Counted from the stretch's first letter, positions 1 to 9,280 are shown. The stretch is 64,000 bases of DNA from Haloechinothrix aidingensis (GCF_013450155.1 NZ_JACCKD010000005.1:274054-338053), one strand, 5' to 3'. A program made the numbers and translations. The notes: generated by a model not told the origin, from the sequence alone.

Positions 1-580
1 CGTCGTCGCGCCGGTTGAGCCTCGGGCTGAGAAAGGAACTGACCAGGTAGTTGTGCCCACAATGGAGCTCGACCGCGTCGAACCCGGACTCGGCGGCGAG
101 CACCGCGGCGTCGGCGTGGTCCCGCACGATACGCCGGATCTCGTGCTCGCTCACCGCGCGCGTGCGGCGCATGCTCATCGGCTGCAGCAGCTTGCCAGGG
201 GCGAGCGCGCGCATGCCGGTACTGAGCGGGTTGGCCACCGGCCCGGCGTGGCCGAGCTGCGCGGAGACGGCCGCACCCTCGGCGTGCACCGCATCCGTCA
301 ACTCCCGTAATCCGGGTACGGCATCGCGCCGCATGTGGATCTGGTGACGATCGGTCCTGCCCTCCGGGGAGACCGCGCAGAACGCCACGGTCGTCATGCC
401 CACTCCGCCTGCCGCGGGCCGCCTGTGGAAGTCGATGAGCCCGTCGGTGACCAGCCCCTCCCGGCTACGCCCCTCGTAGGTCGCCGCCTTGATGACGCGG
501 TTGCGCAGGGGCACGGGGCCGATCCTGGCCGGGCCGAGCACATCCGGCGTATGCCGATGCGACTGCTGTCCGTCGGGCAC
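1..580 (-). CDS. Old yellow enzyme-family NADH:flavin oxidoreductase (3' part outside window)
   Basis: The reverse strand reads as an FMN-dependent OYE/enoate-reductase barrel. An N-terminal stretch GPARIGPVPLRNRVIKAAT is followed by GGVGMTTVAF, AQLGHAG and the family signature HCGHNYLVSSFLSP at about residues 172-185, after which the gene runs off the left edge. The GTG start at 580 is chosen because GGAGG lies 8 bases upstream. A perfect KstR-type box (634-647) lies between it and the divergent chsE4, so the gene is probably induced with sterol catabolism. OYE enzymes reduce activated C=C bonds; a role on an unsaturated sterol side chain or ring enone is inference. The substrate is unknown and the C-terminus cannot be assessed. 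Confidence 0.8.
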   Translation of the reverse strand, partial: MPDGQQSHRHTPDVLGPARIGPVPLRNRVIKAATYEGRSREGLVTDGLIDFHRRPAAGGVGMTTVAFCAVSPEGRTDRHQIHMRRDAVPGLRELTDAVHAEGAAVSAQLGHAGPVANPLSTGMRALAPGKLLQPMSMRRTRAVSEHEIRRIVRDHADAAVLAAESGFDAVELHCGHNYLVSSFLSPRLNRRDD

Positions 581-633
581 GGTATCGACCTCCAGCCGAG
601 CGTAGTCCGGTACACGGGTCCTCCACACGATTC

Positions 634-647
634 TAGAACTTGTTCTA
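634..647. promoter_or_regulatory. KstR-type operator between OYE gene and chsE4
   Basis: TAGAACTTGTTCTA is a perfect palindrome and a full match to the KstR consensus TNNAACNNGTTNNA. It sits 54 bp from the OYE start and 61 bp from the chsE4 start, so one site could repress both divergent units. Confidence 0.85.
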
Positions 648-708
648 GGATCGGGATAGGAGGCATGCTGTCCATCAACACCGACCCCAGGAGAAGCGGA
701 GGCAGGCG

Positions 709-1902
709 ATGCGCATCGGCTACACGGATGAGCAGACGAAGCTGCGCCACCATCTGCGCGACTACTTCGCCGATGTCATGACACCCGAACGCCGCACCGA
801 GCTCGCGGGCGAAGGCGGCGAGTACGGGGACGGCACCGCCTACAAGGAGATCGTGCGCGAGCTGGGCCGTGACGGCTGGCTGGCACTCGGCTGGCCCGAG
901 GAGTACGGCGGCCAGGCGCGGCCGATGCTGGACCAGCTCATCTTCACCGACGAGGCGGCGGTGGCAGGCGTGCCGGTGCCGTTCCTGACGATCAACACGA
1001 TCGGCCCGACCATCATGCGCTACGGCACCGATGAGCAGCGCGCGTACTTCCTGCCCAAGATCGCCGCGGGTGAGCTCCACTTCTCCATCGGCTACTCCGA
1101 ACCCGACGCGGGGACCGACCTGGCCTCGCTGCGCACCCACGCTGTCCGGCACGGGGAGGGCCCCGACGGTGAGTACGTCATCAACGGGCAGAAGATGTGG
1201 ACGAGCCTGATCGAGTACGCCGACTACGTCTGGCTTGCCGCGCGCACCGATCCGGACGCCGAGCGGCACCGGGGCTTGAGCATCCTGATCGTGCCGACCT
1301 CGGCGAGCGGCTTCTCCTGGACCAAGGTGCACACCGTCGCCGGACCGGGCACGAGCGCGACCTACTACTCCGACGTGCGCGTACCGACCTCGGCACTGGT
1401 CGGCGAGGAGCACAAGGGGTGGCGGCTGATCACCAACCAGCTCAACCACGAGCGGGTCGCGCTGACCTCGGCGGCACCCATGCAGGACGCGCTGCGCGAG
1501 GTTCGCCAGTGGGCTCAGCAGACCACGACACCCGACGGCAACAGGGTGATCGACGCGGAGTGGGTACAGCTGCACCTTGCCCGCGTGCACGCGCACGCCG
1601 AGTACCTCAAGCTGCGCAACTGGAAGACCGCATGGGCGGCGAGCAACTCCGAGCTCGGCCCTGCCGAGGCCTCGGCGACCAAGGTGTTCGGCACCGAGTT
1701 CGCCACCGAGGGCTACCGGCTGCTGATGGAGGTGCTCGGCGCGGGGGCGGTCGTCTGCGAGGGCTCGCCGGGGGCGCTGCTGCGCGGCAAGGTCGAGCGG
1801 CTGCACCGCTCCTCGCTCATCCTCACCTTCGGCGGCGGGACCAACGAGGTGCAGCGCGACATCATCGCCGCGGCCGCCCTCGGGCTGCCCGTTTCCCGCT
1901 GA
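709..1902 (+). CDS. chsE4: Acyl-CoA dehydrogenase ChsE4 (FadE26), steroid side chain
   Basis: This is a 397-residue FAD acyl-CoA dehydrogenase whose N-terminus (MRIGYTDEQTKLRHHLRDYF), GYSEPDAGTDLASL segment and FGGGTNEVQRDIIA C-terminus match the FadE26 family. In Mycobacterium the FadE26/FadE27 pair forms an alpha2beta2 heteromer that desaturates 3-oxo-cholest-4-en-26-oyl-CoA in the first side-chain beta-oxidation cycle. The ATG at 709 has GGAGG about 8 bp upstream. The order chsE4-chsE5-fadD17 is the same as Rv3504-Rv3505-Rv3506. A KstR box lies directly upstream. The length is normal and no defects are visible. Confidence 0.93.
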   Translation: MRIGYTDEQTKLRHHLRDYFADVMTPERRTELAGEGGEYGDGTAYKEIVRELGRDGWLALGWPEEYGGQARPMLDQLIFTDEAAVAGVPVPFLTINTIGPTIMRYGTDEQRAYFLPKIAAGELHFSIGYSEPDAGTDLASLRTHAVRHGEGPDGEYVINGQKMWTSLIEYADYVWLAARTDPDAERHRGLSILIVPTSASGFSWTKVHTVAGPGTSATYYSDVRVPTSALVGEEHKGWRLITNQLNHERVALTSAAPMQDALREVRQWAQQTTTPDGNRVIDAEWVQLHLARVHAHAEYLKLRNWKTAWAASNSELGPAEASATKVFGTEFATEGYRLLMEVLGAGAVVCEGSPGALLRGKVERLHRSSLILTFGGGTNEVQRDIIAAAALGLPVSR

Positions 1903-1961
1903 CGCCCGACCCCCGCGACCGGGGCGGCCCCTTCCGGACCACGACCCGCACAAGGAGCACC

Positions 1962-3053
1962 ATGGACTTCTCGCTCACCGAAGCACAGCAGGACCTCGGT
2001 GGTCTCGCCGCGCGCATCCTGGGCGACTGGAACGAACGTTCCGGCAGCAGCCGCGCCGAAGCGTACGACCCCGATCTCTGGGCGCAGCTTGCCAGGGCAG
2101 GCCTGCTCGACGCCGCACTCGGCGAGTCGGTCGGCGGCGGCGGGTTCGGCTTGCTCGAGCAGTGCAGCGTGCTGATCGAGCTCGGCACCGTCGCCGCCCC
2201 GGTTCCCTACCTGTCCAGCATCACCGGCGGCGCCGCCGCGATGGCCGAGTTCGGCTCCGGGCTGCACACCGAGCGCTGGGTGCTGCCCGTGACCCGCGGG
2301 CAGCGCACGCTGGCCGTCGCACTCGCCGACGAGGGCAGCCCACCCGGTTTCACCGGGCGCTACGTCGACGGTTCCCTGCGGGCCTCCGGAGCGCAGACCG
2401 CCGTGCTGCACGGCGCGCACGCGGACGGCTACGTGTGCGAGCTGGCCACCCCGGACGGTGCGGCTCTCGCCGTGCTCGACCGCGCGCACGAGGGGCTGAG
2501 CATCAGCGAGCAGCACGCGGTCGACGGCACCGGCGCCGCCCTGGTCGAGCTGGATGACGCCGTCATCGACGAGGACGCACTGCTCGGCAGGCCGGGCTCC
2601 GGCGCGGCGACGTGGCTGCGGCAGCGCGTCACCGTGGGGCTGTGCGCGTCGCAACTGGGCATCACGTCCCGCGCGCTGGAGATGACCAGCGAGTACGCGC
2701 AGAAGCGCGAGCAGTTCGGCGAGGTCATCGGGTCGTTCCAGGCGGTGCGGCAGCGCCTGGCGGAGGCCTACCTCGATGTGGAGGCCGTCCGCCTGACCCT
2801 GTGGCAGGCCGCGTGGGCGCTGTCCGAGGGCAAGCCCGCAGCCGAGGAGGTCGCCACGGCCAAGTTCTGGGCCGCGCAGGCCGGGCACCGCGTGGCGCAT
2901 TCCGCCGTGCACGTGCACGGCGGGGTGGGTATCGACACGGACTACCCGCTGCACCGCTACTTCGTCGCGGCGAAACGCGCGGAGTTCGCGCTCGGAGGCG
3001 CCACGGCCCAGCTCCGCGCGCTCGGCTCACTGCTGGCGGACACCCCGGCATGA
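1962..3053 (+). CDS. chsE5: Acyl-CoA dehydrogenase ChsE5 (FadE27), partner of ChsE4
   Basis: This 363-residue protein is the second half of the heteromeric steroid dehydrogenase. It starts MDFSLTEAQQDLGGLA and carries the C-terminal ACAD features YAQKREQFGEVIGSFQAVRQ and HVHGGVGIDTDYPLHRYF. The central beta domain is divergent from classical ACADs, as is usual for the FadE27-type subunit of these two-gene enzymes. AAGGAG precedes the ATG at 1962. It lies 59 bp after chsE4 and overlaps fadD17 by 4 bp, so the three genes are one transcription unit. Confidence 0.92.
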   Translation: MDFSLTEAQQDLGGLAARILGDWNERSGSSRAEAYDPDLWAQLARAGLLDAALGESVGGGGFGLLEQCSVLIELGTVAAPVPYLSSITGGAAAMAEFGSGLHTERWVLPVTRGQRTLAVALADEGSPPGFTGRYVDGSLRASGAQTAVLHGAHADGYVCELATPDGAALAVLDRAHEGLSISEQHAVDGTGAALVELDDAVIDEDALLGRPGSGAATWLRQRVTVGLCASQLGITSRALEMTSEYAQKREQFGEVIGSFQAVRQRLAEAYLDVEAVRLTLWQAAWALSEGKPAAEEVATAKFWAAQAGHRVAHSAVHVHGGVGIDTDYPLHRYFVAAKRAEFALGGATAQLRALGSLLADTPA

Positions 3054-4654
3054 CGGCGACCGCGGACGGACCACCCACCGTCACCGGCCACCTGCTGGCC
3101 CGTGCCACGGAGGAGCACACCGGGCTCGCCTTCGGTGCGGCCACCTGGACCTGGCAGGAACACGTCCAGGAATGCGCCGAGCACGCCGCGCTGCTGCGGG
3201 AGCTGCACGACGCGGACGCCCCGTTCCACGTCGGCGTGCTCGCCGACAACATCCCGTCCTTCTCGTTCCTGCTCGGGGCCGCTGCCCTGTCCGGAGCCGT
3301 CCTCGTCGGGCTCAACCCCACGCGCAGGGGCGACGCTCTCGCGCGGGACGTGCGCATCGCGGACTGCCGGATCGTGATCACCGAGAGCGCCTACCGCCCG
3401 CTGCTCGACGGTCTCGACCTCGGCGCCGCGAACGGGAAGGTGTTCGATGTGGACAGCACGGAATGGGGCGAGGCGCTTGCGGCGCACCGGGGAGCGCGGC
3501 TGCGTCCCGTCCCGAGCGAACCGGACGACCTGCTGATGCTGATCTTCACCTCGGGCACGAGCGGGGAGCCGAAACCGGTCCGGTGCACGCACGGCAAGAT
3601 CGCCTACCCCGGCGAGATGCTGGCGTCGCGGTTCGAGCTCTCCGCAGCGGACACGGCGTACGTCGCCATGCCGCTCTTCCATTCGAACGCGGTCATGGCC
3701 GGGTGGTCGGTGGCCGTGGCCGGCGGTGCCACCCTCGCGCTGCGCAGGCGGTTCTCCGCATCGGGCTTCCTGCCCGACGTGCGCGCCTACGGGGCGACCT
3801 ACGCCAACTACGTGGGAACGCCGCTGTCCTACGTCCTCGACGTCCCCGAGGGCGCCGACGACGCGGACAATCCGCTGCGCGTCGTCTACGGCAACGAGGG
3901 CGCACCTGCCGACCTCGCCGCGTTCGCCGAGCGGTTCGACTGCGCCGTCGTCGACGGGTACGGCTCCACGGAAGGCGGGGTGGCGATCTCGCGCACGCCG
4001 GACACCCCGGCAGGCGCGCTCGGCCTGCTGCCGGACGGCGTGGACATCCTGCACCCCGATACCGGGCAACCGTGCCCACCTGCCCGGTTCGACGCGGCCG
4101 GGCAGCTGCGCAACCCGGACGAGGCGATCGGCGAGCTGGTCAACACGGCGGGAACCGGGATGTTCGCCGGGTACTACAACGCCGCGGACGCCGAGTCCGA
4201 CCGCGTGCGTGACGGCATGTACTTCACAGGGGATCTCGCCTACCGCGATGACGGGGGCTTCTGCTACTTCGCGGGGCGCACCGGGGAGTGGCTCCGCGTG
4301 GGCGGGGAGAACCTCGGCGCGGCCCCCATCGAGCGCGCGCTGCTGCGCCACCCGGACATCGTCGAGGCCGCCGTGTACGGCATCCCGGACGAGCGGGTGG
4401 GTGACGCCGTGACGGCCGCGCTCGTGCTCGCCTCGGGGGCCTCCTTCGACGCGGAGGCCTTCGGTGCGTTCCTCGCCGAGCAGGGCGACCTCGGGCCGAC
4501 CCAGTACCCGCGCTACGTGCGCGTGCTGGCCGAGCTGCCGCGCACCCCGACGCACAAGGTGCTCAAGCGCGAGCTCGCCGCGCAGCAGCTGGACTGCCCC
4601 GAACCGGTGTACGAGCGCACGTCCCGCGTGCCGCCGAGCTACGCGGCCCGGTGA
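3050..4654 (+). CDS. fadD17: Acyl-CoA synthetase FadD17, steroid side-chain activation
   Basis: This is a 534-residue ANL-family ligase with the ATP P-loop FTSGTSGEPKPV (about residue 165), YGSTEGG acceptor motif, FTGDLAYRDDGGF hinge region and C-terminal lysine in THKVLKRE. The family makes acyl-AMP and then acyl-CoA. Mycobacterial FadD17 acts on steroids with shortened side chains and is encoded after fadE26-fadE27, as here. The ATG at 3050 overlaps the chsE5 stop (ATGA), indicating translational coupling. Exact chain-length preference cannot be read from sequence. Confidence 0.9.
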   Translation: MTATADGPPTVTGHLLARATEEHTGLAFGAATWTWQEHVQECAEHAALLRELHDADAPFHVGVLADNIPSFSFLLGAAALSGAVLVGLNPTRRGDALARDVRIADCRIVITESAYRPLLDGLDLGAANGKVFDVDSTEWGEALAAHRGARLRPVPSEPDDLLMLIFTSGTSGEPKPVRCTHGKIAYPGEMLASRFELSAADTAYVAMPLFHSNAVMAGWSVAVAGGATLALRRRFSASGFLPDVRAYGATYANYVGTPLSYVLDVPEGADDADNPLRVVYGNEGAPADLAAFAERFDCAVVDGYGSTEGGVAISRTPDTPAGALGLLPDGVDILHPDTGQPCPPARFDAAGQLRNPDEAIGELVNTAGTGMFAGYYNAADAESDRVRDGMYFTGDLAYRDDGGFCYFAGRTGEWLRVGGENLGAAPIERALLRHPDIVEAAVYGIPDERVGDAVTAALVLASGASFDAEAFGAFLAEQGDLGPTQYPRYVRVLAELPRTPTHKVLKRELAAQQLDCPEPVYERTSRVPPSYAAR

Positions 4655-4703
4655 GCCGCCCGCCACGCGGTAGCATTCGGGCAAGGCGCGCAGCGCGGGA
4701 GTC

Positions 4704-5414
4704 ATGGTCGAACGTCGTGGGCGGAGTATCGGGTCGGTGAGCACCAACGGGCGGCAGCGGGCAGCGGCCGCGCGCGGGCGCGGCCGCCCGCCCGTGATCA
4801 CCCGCGAGCAGATCGTGCGCGCCGCACGCGAGGTCGGGCTGGCCGACCTGCGGATGGCGGCCGTGGCCGAGGTACTCAACGTACGCCCGGCCGCGCTCTA
4901 CCATCACGTGCGCGACCGGGACGAGCTGATCGAGCTCGTCGCCAGGCAGGTACTGGAGGAGACCGAGTACGACGAGTGGGCCCCCGGCACGGACACCGAC
5001 TGGCGGGGGTGGCTCCGTGCCTACGCCTACGCGCTGCGTAAGGCGATGCTGGACAACGCATCGCTGTTCCAGTACATCCGGCTCAGCACCGCGACGACCG
5101 CGCACCGTCTCGACCAGATCGAGCAGCTGGTTGAGGTGCTCGTCGATGCCGGGTTCGACCACGGCACGGCCAGCCACGCCATCCAGCAGGTTCACCTGAT
5201 GGCAGAGGCGGAGTTCCACGACGCCCAGGACCCGCCGGGCAGCCAGCGGCGCCAGTTCAGCGAGTTCCGTAAGGCCCTGCAGGCCAGGCCCGACGACGAG
5301 CTACCCCACCTGCGCCGCATGGCCGAACTGCGCCCCGACCCGGACCCCGACGCCCAGTTCGACTTCATGCTCGGCTGCCTGCTCGCCGGCCTGGAGACCC
5401 GGCTGGACACCTAG
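4704..5414 (+). CDS. TetR-family transcriptional regulator
   Basis: The N-terminal region RGRGRPPVITREQIVRAA with AALYHHVRDRDELIELV (about residues 25-78) is a TetR-type helix-turn-helix. The C-terminal ligand domain runs to residue 236 and is not one I can assign to an effector. The ATG at 4704 has poorly spaced GGGAG. A GTG at 4737 with GGAG 10 bp upstream is a serious alternative and would remove 11 residues. It is convergent with the APH/ALDH/AttH-like operon, which makes that operon a plausible target, though this is inference. It is not kstR or kstR2. Confidence 0.8.
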   Translation: MVERRGRSIGSVSTNGRQRAAAARGRGRPPVITREQIVRAAREVGLADLRMAAVAEVLNVRPAALYHHVRDRDELIELVARQVLEETEYDEWAPGTDTDWRGWLRAYAYALRKAMLDNASLFQYIRLSTATTAHRLDQIEQLVEVLVDAGFDHGTASHAIQQVHLMAEAEFHDAQDPPGSQRRQFSEFRKALQARPDDELPHLRRMAELRPDPDPDAQFDFMLGCLLAGLETRLDT

Positions 5415-5419
5415 GGCGT

Positions 5420-5480
5420 GTGGGAGCCCAATGTGACACCGGGCTCCCTCTATGGAACCGAGGACCCCCTCGGCTCCCTC
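5420..5480. terminator. Palindromic intergenic element (family A, degenerate) between convergent genes
   Basis: GGGAGCCC at 5422 pairs with GGGCTCCC at 5441 across an 11-nt spacer, followed by a second small hairpin CCGAGG/CCTCGG. It lies between the convergent TetR and APH genes, so it fits a bidirectional terminator. The sequence GAGCCCAATGTGACACCGGG is shared with palindromes near 9360, 37560 and 38250. Confidence 0.6.
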
Positions 5481-5545
5481 CGCGGAGCGCTGCGTACCCG
5501 CCCGTGGGGTGCTGGGGGCGCTGTTGGGTGACCCGGGACGCCCGG

Positions 5546-6673
5546 CTAGCCGGCGGCGTCCCCGGGGCCGCCGGCCAGCATGGCCTCCAGGCCCGGGCGG
5601 TTGTAGAACACGTCGTCCGGGTCGTCGGGGAACTCCCGCTCGCCGAAGTAGGCCTGCCGGTGCGCGACCCTGGCCATCACGACCGCGCTGCGCAGCGCGG
5701 CGTAGACGATGTAGAAACCGAGGTCGGTGACGGTGTGGCCGGTCAGGGCCTCGTAGGTGTCGGTGACGTCGCTCGCCGTCAGAAACCCGGGCATGCCGTC
5801 CAGCCCCGCCATGCCGGCCAGTTCCTCGAAGAACCGGTGGTGATAGATCAGCCAGCCCAGGTCCAGCTCGCGCGGCCCGACAGCGGCCATCTCCCAGTCC
5901 AGCACACCGACCGGGCGGAAGTCGCGGTAGAGGATGTTGCCGATCCGCGCGTCGCCCCACACCAGCACCGGCTCACCGACCGGCTCCGGCCAGTGCCGGT
6001 CCAGCCACGTGAAACCCCGCTCGATCAGCGGGTGCCTGCACTGCCTTGCCACCCACTCGTAGTAGGCGCGCAACTCGGCCACGTGCCGGTGCAGGGCCGT
6101 CGGCCCCGCGCGGTCGAACTCCAGGAACGCCAGGTCGGCGTTCGCCGGGGTGAGGCTGTGGACCCCGGCGAGAACCTCCACCGTCGCGGCCTGCAACCGT
6201 TGCCGGTCGGCAGGAGCGGCATCCAGCAACCATCCCTCGAAGTTGTACGGCATGACATCGGCCGGCACCGCGCCGTCGACGTGTTCCATCACGAACAGCG
6301 GCGAGCCGAGCGCGTCCGGCTCGGCCTCGAACCACAGCGCCCGCGGCACCGGCACGCCGGTACGCTCACCCACCAGTCGCATCACCCGGAACTGGCGGTC
6401 GAGCTCGTAGCGGGGGAACACCGGCATCGCCGAGTCCAGCGGGGCCATCCGGGCCACACAGGACAGGGACGTACGCCGGCCGCCGCCTTCGGACATGGTG
6501 AGGTCGAACGTCACGGTCTCGCTGGACATACCGTTGCCCGGCGGGACCTCCAGGCCGCTGATGGCGGGCTCTGACCCCGCGGGCAGCTTCGTGGCCAGCC
6601 ACGACTCCAGGTTCGTGCGCAGCACGGCGTAGTCCCGTGTGGACGTACGCGGACGCTCGATACGTTCGGGCAT
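5546..6673 (-). CDS. APH-family phosphotransferase (ACAD-associated kinase type)
   Basis: This is a 375-residue kinase-fold protein of the aminoglycoside/choline phosphotransferase superfamily. The catalytic loop LVWGDARIGNILY and metal-binding GVLDWEMAAVGP are both present around residues 245-275, so it looks active. This subtype is common next to acyl-CoA dehydrogenase genes in actinobacteria, and animal ACAD10/11 carry a related kinase domain that phosphorylates 4-hydroxyacyl groups. A comparable role here is inference. The ATG at 6673 has AGGTGG upstream and is preferred over a GTG at 6682. It is the last gene of a three-gene operon, 9 bp after the aldehyde dehydrogenase. Confidence 0.82.
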   Translation of the reverse strand: MPERIERPRTSTRDYAVLRTNLESWLATKLPAGSEPAISGLEVPPGNGMSSETVTFDLTMSEGGGRRTSLSCVARMAPLDSAMPVFPRYELDRQFRVMRLVGERTGVPVPRALWFEAEPDALGSPLFVMEHVDGAVPADVMPYNFEGWLLDAAPADRQRLQAATVEVLAGVHSLTPANADLAFLEFDRAGPTALHRHVAELRAYYEWVARQCRHPLIERGFTWLDRHWPEPVGEPVLVWGDARIGNILYRDFRPVGVLDWEMAAVGPRELDLGWLIYHHRFFEELAGMAGLDGMPGFLTASDVTDTYEALTGHTVTDLGFYIVYAALRSAVVMARVAHRQAYFGEREFPDDPDDVFYNRPGLEAMLAGGPGDAAG

Positions 6674-6682
6674 GGAACCCAC

Positions 6683-8128
6683 CTACTCGAATGGCAGCGT
6701 CACTGACTTGAGCTCGGTGTACGGTTCCAGCCCCTCGGGGCCGAACTCCCTGCCGATCCCGCTGGCCTTGTACCCGCCGAACGGGGCGTTGGCGTCGATC
6801 AGGTAGTTGTTGACGCCGAGTGTTCCGGTGCGTACGCGCCGCGCGATCTCCAGCCCGTGCTGCACATCAGAGGTCCAGACCGAGCCTGCCAGCCCGTACT
6901 CCGAGTCGTTCGCGATCGCCACCGCGTCGTCCTCGTCGTCGTACGGGATGACCGCGAGCACGGGGCCGAAGATCTCCTCCCGCGCGATACGCATGTCGTT
7001 GTGCACGTCGGCGAACACGGTGGGGCGCACGTACCACCCCGCGGTCAGCCCGTCCGGCATGCCGGGGCCACCTGTCGTGATCCGGGCGCCCTCACCGGTG
7101 CCGATGTCGAAGTAGCGGGCCACGCGCTGCTGCTGCCTGCGTGCCACCATCGGTCCGATGTAGTTCGCCTCGTCGTGCGGGTCCCCCACCGGCAAGGCCC
7201 GCACCATCTCGGTCAACGCCTCGACCACCTCGTGGTAGCGCCTGCGGGACGCCAGGATGCGTGTCTGCGCCACGCACGCCTGGCCGCTGTTGATCAGCGA
7301 GGCCATCTTCAGCCCCTCCACCGTCCCGGGCAGGTCGGCATCGTCGAGGATCACCGCCGCGGACTTCCCGCCGAGCTCGAGCGTGACCCGCTTGAGGTCG
7401 GTGCCGCACAGCGAGGCGATCCGGCGCCCGGCGGCCGTGGACCCGGTGAACGCCACCTTGTCCACCCCTGAGTGGGTGACCAGGTACTCGCCGACCTCGC
7501 GGCCTGCGGGTAGCACGCTGACCACACCTTCCGGAAGCCCGGCGGCGTCCAGGATCTCCGCGAGGAAGAGCGAATCGAGCGGGGTCTCCGGTGCCGGCTT
7601 GACCACGACGGTGCAGCCTGCGAGCAGGGCGGGCACGAGCTTGGCCATCAGCACGAACTGCGGCGCGTTCCACGGGATGATCACACCGACGACGCCCACG
7701 GGCTCCCTGCGGACCACGACCTCCTCGCCGAACGCCCCGGAACGCCGCTCCTCCCAGCCGAACCGTTCGGCCGCGGCGAGCAACGACCGCAGGGACATCG
7801 CGGTGGCCTGCGTCTGGCCGAGATGCGAGAACCAGATCGGCGACCCCATCTCGGTGGTGATCAGCTCGGCCATCTCGCCGAGCCTGGCCTCGTAGGCCTT
7901 GGCCAGCCGTTCCACCACGCGCTGCCGTTCCGCCGGGGCGAGGCGCGGCCAGTCCCCCCTGTCGAACGCGTTCCTGGCGGCGGCGACGGCCGAGTCCACA
8001 TCGGCCTGGGTCGCCTCCGGTGCGCCACCGACGAGCTGCTCGGTGTGCGGCGAGACCACATCGATCCTGCTGTCCGAAGCCGGCCTCTCCCACCGGCCAC
8101 CGACGTAGAGCTTCTGGTACTCGTACAT
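6683..8128 (-). CDS. NAD(P)-dependent aldehyde dehydrogenase
   Basis: This is a full-length (481 aa) ALDH-superfamily enzyme. It shows PWN at 152-154, the general-base Glu in ELGGK (E251), the nucleophilic Cys in GQAC (C285) and a C-terminal PFGGYKASGIGREFG motif. It oxidises an aldehyde to a carboxylate in the cytosol and the substrate is unknown. The ATG at 8128 is preceded by GAGGAGTC. The upstream AttH-like gene ends 12 bp before it and the APH gene follows closely, so all three are co-transcribed. A role in sterol or terpenoid side-product oxidation is possible but unproven. Confidence 0.88.
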   Translation of the reverse strand: MYEYQKLYVGGRWERPASDSRIDVVSPHTEQLVGGAPEATQADVDSAVAAARNAFDRGDWPRLAPAERQRVVERLAKAYEARLGEMAELITTEMGSPIWFSHLGQTQATAMSLRSLLAAAERFGWEERRSGAFGEEVVVRREPVGVVGVIIPWNAPQFVLMAKLVPALLAGCTVVVKPAPETPLDSLFLAEILDAAGLPEGVVSVLPAGREVGEYLVTHSGVDKVAFTGSTAAGRRIASLCGTDLKRVTLELGGKSAAVILDDADLPGTVEGLKMASLINSGQACVAQTRILASRRRYHEVVEALTEMVRALPVGDPHDEANYIGPMVARRQQQRVARYFDIGTGEGARITTGGPGMPDGLTAGWYVRPTVFADVHNDMRIAREEIFGPVLAVIPYDDEDDAVAIANDSEYGLAGSVWTSDVQHGLEIARRVRTGTLGVNNYLIDANAPFGGYKASGIGREFGPEGLEPYTELKSVTLPFE

Positions 8129-8139
8129 ACTTGACTCCT

Positions 8140-9279
8140 CTACGGGGCGACGTCGTCCCAGCCGGTGAAGCCGGATGGCTCGTGCGGGCCGAAGCAGGCG
8201 AACTCGAACATCCCCCAGCCGGCATGGTTCCCGCAGCGGGCGCGCACGAGGTTGTCGGTGACGCTCCAGTACGCCGCGCGTTTGGGCGCGTCGCTGACGT
8301 CGTAGGTGCCTCCCTGCACCACCGCCTGCTCGCCCAGGTACATCCCGTGCCGCCAGTCGTCGGTGCCGTAGCCGCCGCCCGCGCCCAGCGCGAGCGGTAC
8401 CTGGGTCTCGACCGTGACGGAGGTACCGTCCGCGAAGCCCAGTGTCGCGGCGCCGACCTCCCGCGTGCCGGGTACGAAGTCGATCGTGATCTCCGGCCTG
8501 CCGAGGTACTCGACCTCGCGGCCGCTCGCCTCCGGCCACACCCGGACGGCTTCCTCGAGCGAGCGGTGCCCGCGCGCGTCCTCCTGGGCGATGGTGATGA
8601 TGCTGAAGTCGGGGAACTGCAGCGGGGCGTACACCCAGTAGAACGAGCCGGGCTCCTTGGCGGCGCCGATCCCGGGCGGCTCGGGGTCCCCGACCGGCCG
8701 GATACCCCACGAACGGTCGCGCGTCCCCCACCAGCGGTCCGGCGTGACCTCGCTGGTCACACCGTCCACCGTGAGCGTCCCGCTCCAGCATCCGGTCTGT
8801 GCCAGCCGGTTGGAGTCGACGATGGTGCGGCCGTGCTGGCGCAGCTCGTGCCGGGGCTCGAGCACGGCCGGGACGGCCCCTGTGAAGGTCAGGTCGAACT
8901 CCAGGCCCCACTCGTTGGGTTCGAGGACGACCCGCAGCTCGCGAAGCCCTTCGACGACCTCGATCCGGAACGGCCCGACCGTGGTATCCATCCGGTCGGC
9001 CCCCAGCTCGCGCGAGGCGCGCACGGCGAGCTGCTCGCCGCCCCGGTGCAGGGTGGCGAACGCGTCGGTGACGCTGAGGTTGGGGTACTGGCCCATGCCG
9101 GTCACCAGGAACAGGTCCGGCGAGCCGGCATGGCAGTTGAAGTAGTACCGGTCGTAGAAGTTGCGGTCGCTGGTGCCGACCCGCCGGACCGGCTCGACCA
9201 CTTGGTGGATGGGGAAGTCGTCCAGGGGAGAGAGCACCGCGGTCACCGCCCAACTGTCGCGTGCCGTCGTATGGCTCAT
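8140..9279 (-). CDS. Uncharacterised AttH/CrtC-like beta-barrel protein
   Basis: This 379-residue protein has no signal peptide or membrane segment. It contains many aromatic, beta-rich motifs (RNFYDRYYFNCHAG, WSGTLTVDG, DRWWGTRDRSWGIRPVG, SFYWVYAPLQFP) typical of the AttH/hydroxyneurosporene-synthase-like double-lipocalin fold often labelled DUF7064/7065. No enzyme function is established for this subgroup to my knowledge. It opens the operon with the ALDH and APH genes. The ATG at 9279 lacks a Shine-Dalgarno sequence and sits immediately after an AT-rich promoter-like element, so the mRNA may be leaderless. Family placement is from motif resemblance only. Confidence 0.6.
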   Translation of the reverse strand: MSHTTARDSWAVTAVLSPLDDFPIHQVVEPVRRVGTSDRNFYDRYYFNCHAGSPDLFLVTGMGQYPNLSVTDAFATLHRGGEQLAVRASRELGADRMDTTVGPFRIEVVEGLRELRVVLEPNEWGLEFDLTFTGAVPAVLEPRHELRQHGRTIVDSNRLAQTGCWSGTLTVDGVTSEVTPDRWWGTRDRSWGIRPVGDPEPPGIGAAKEPGSFYWVYAPLQFPDFSIITIAQEDARGHRSLEEAVRVWPEASGREVEYLGRPEITIDFVPGTREVGAATLGFADGTSVTVETQVPLALGAGGGYGTDDWRHGMYLGEQAVVQGGTYDVSDAPKRAAYWSVTDNLVRARCGNHAGWGMFEFACFGPHEPSGFTGWDDVAP

Positions 9280-9280
9280 A

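Noticed and set aside
394-1953. A 519-codon reverse-strand open frame opposite chsE4
   Set aside because: It is a high-GC antisense shadow: arginine/glycine/valine-rich, no domain, no ribosome site, and it crosses the real OYE start and KstR operator.
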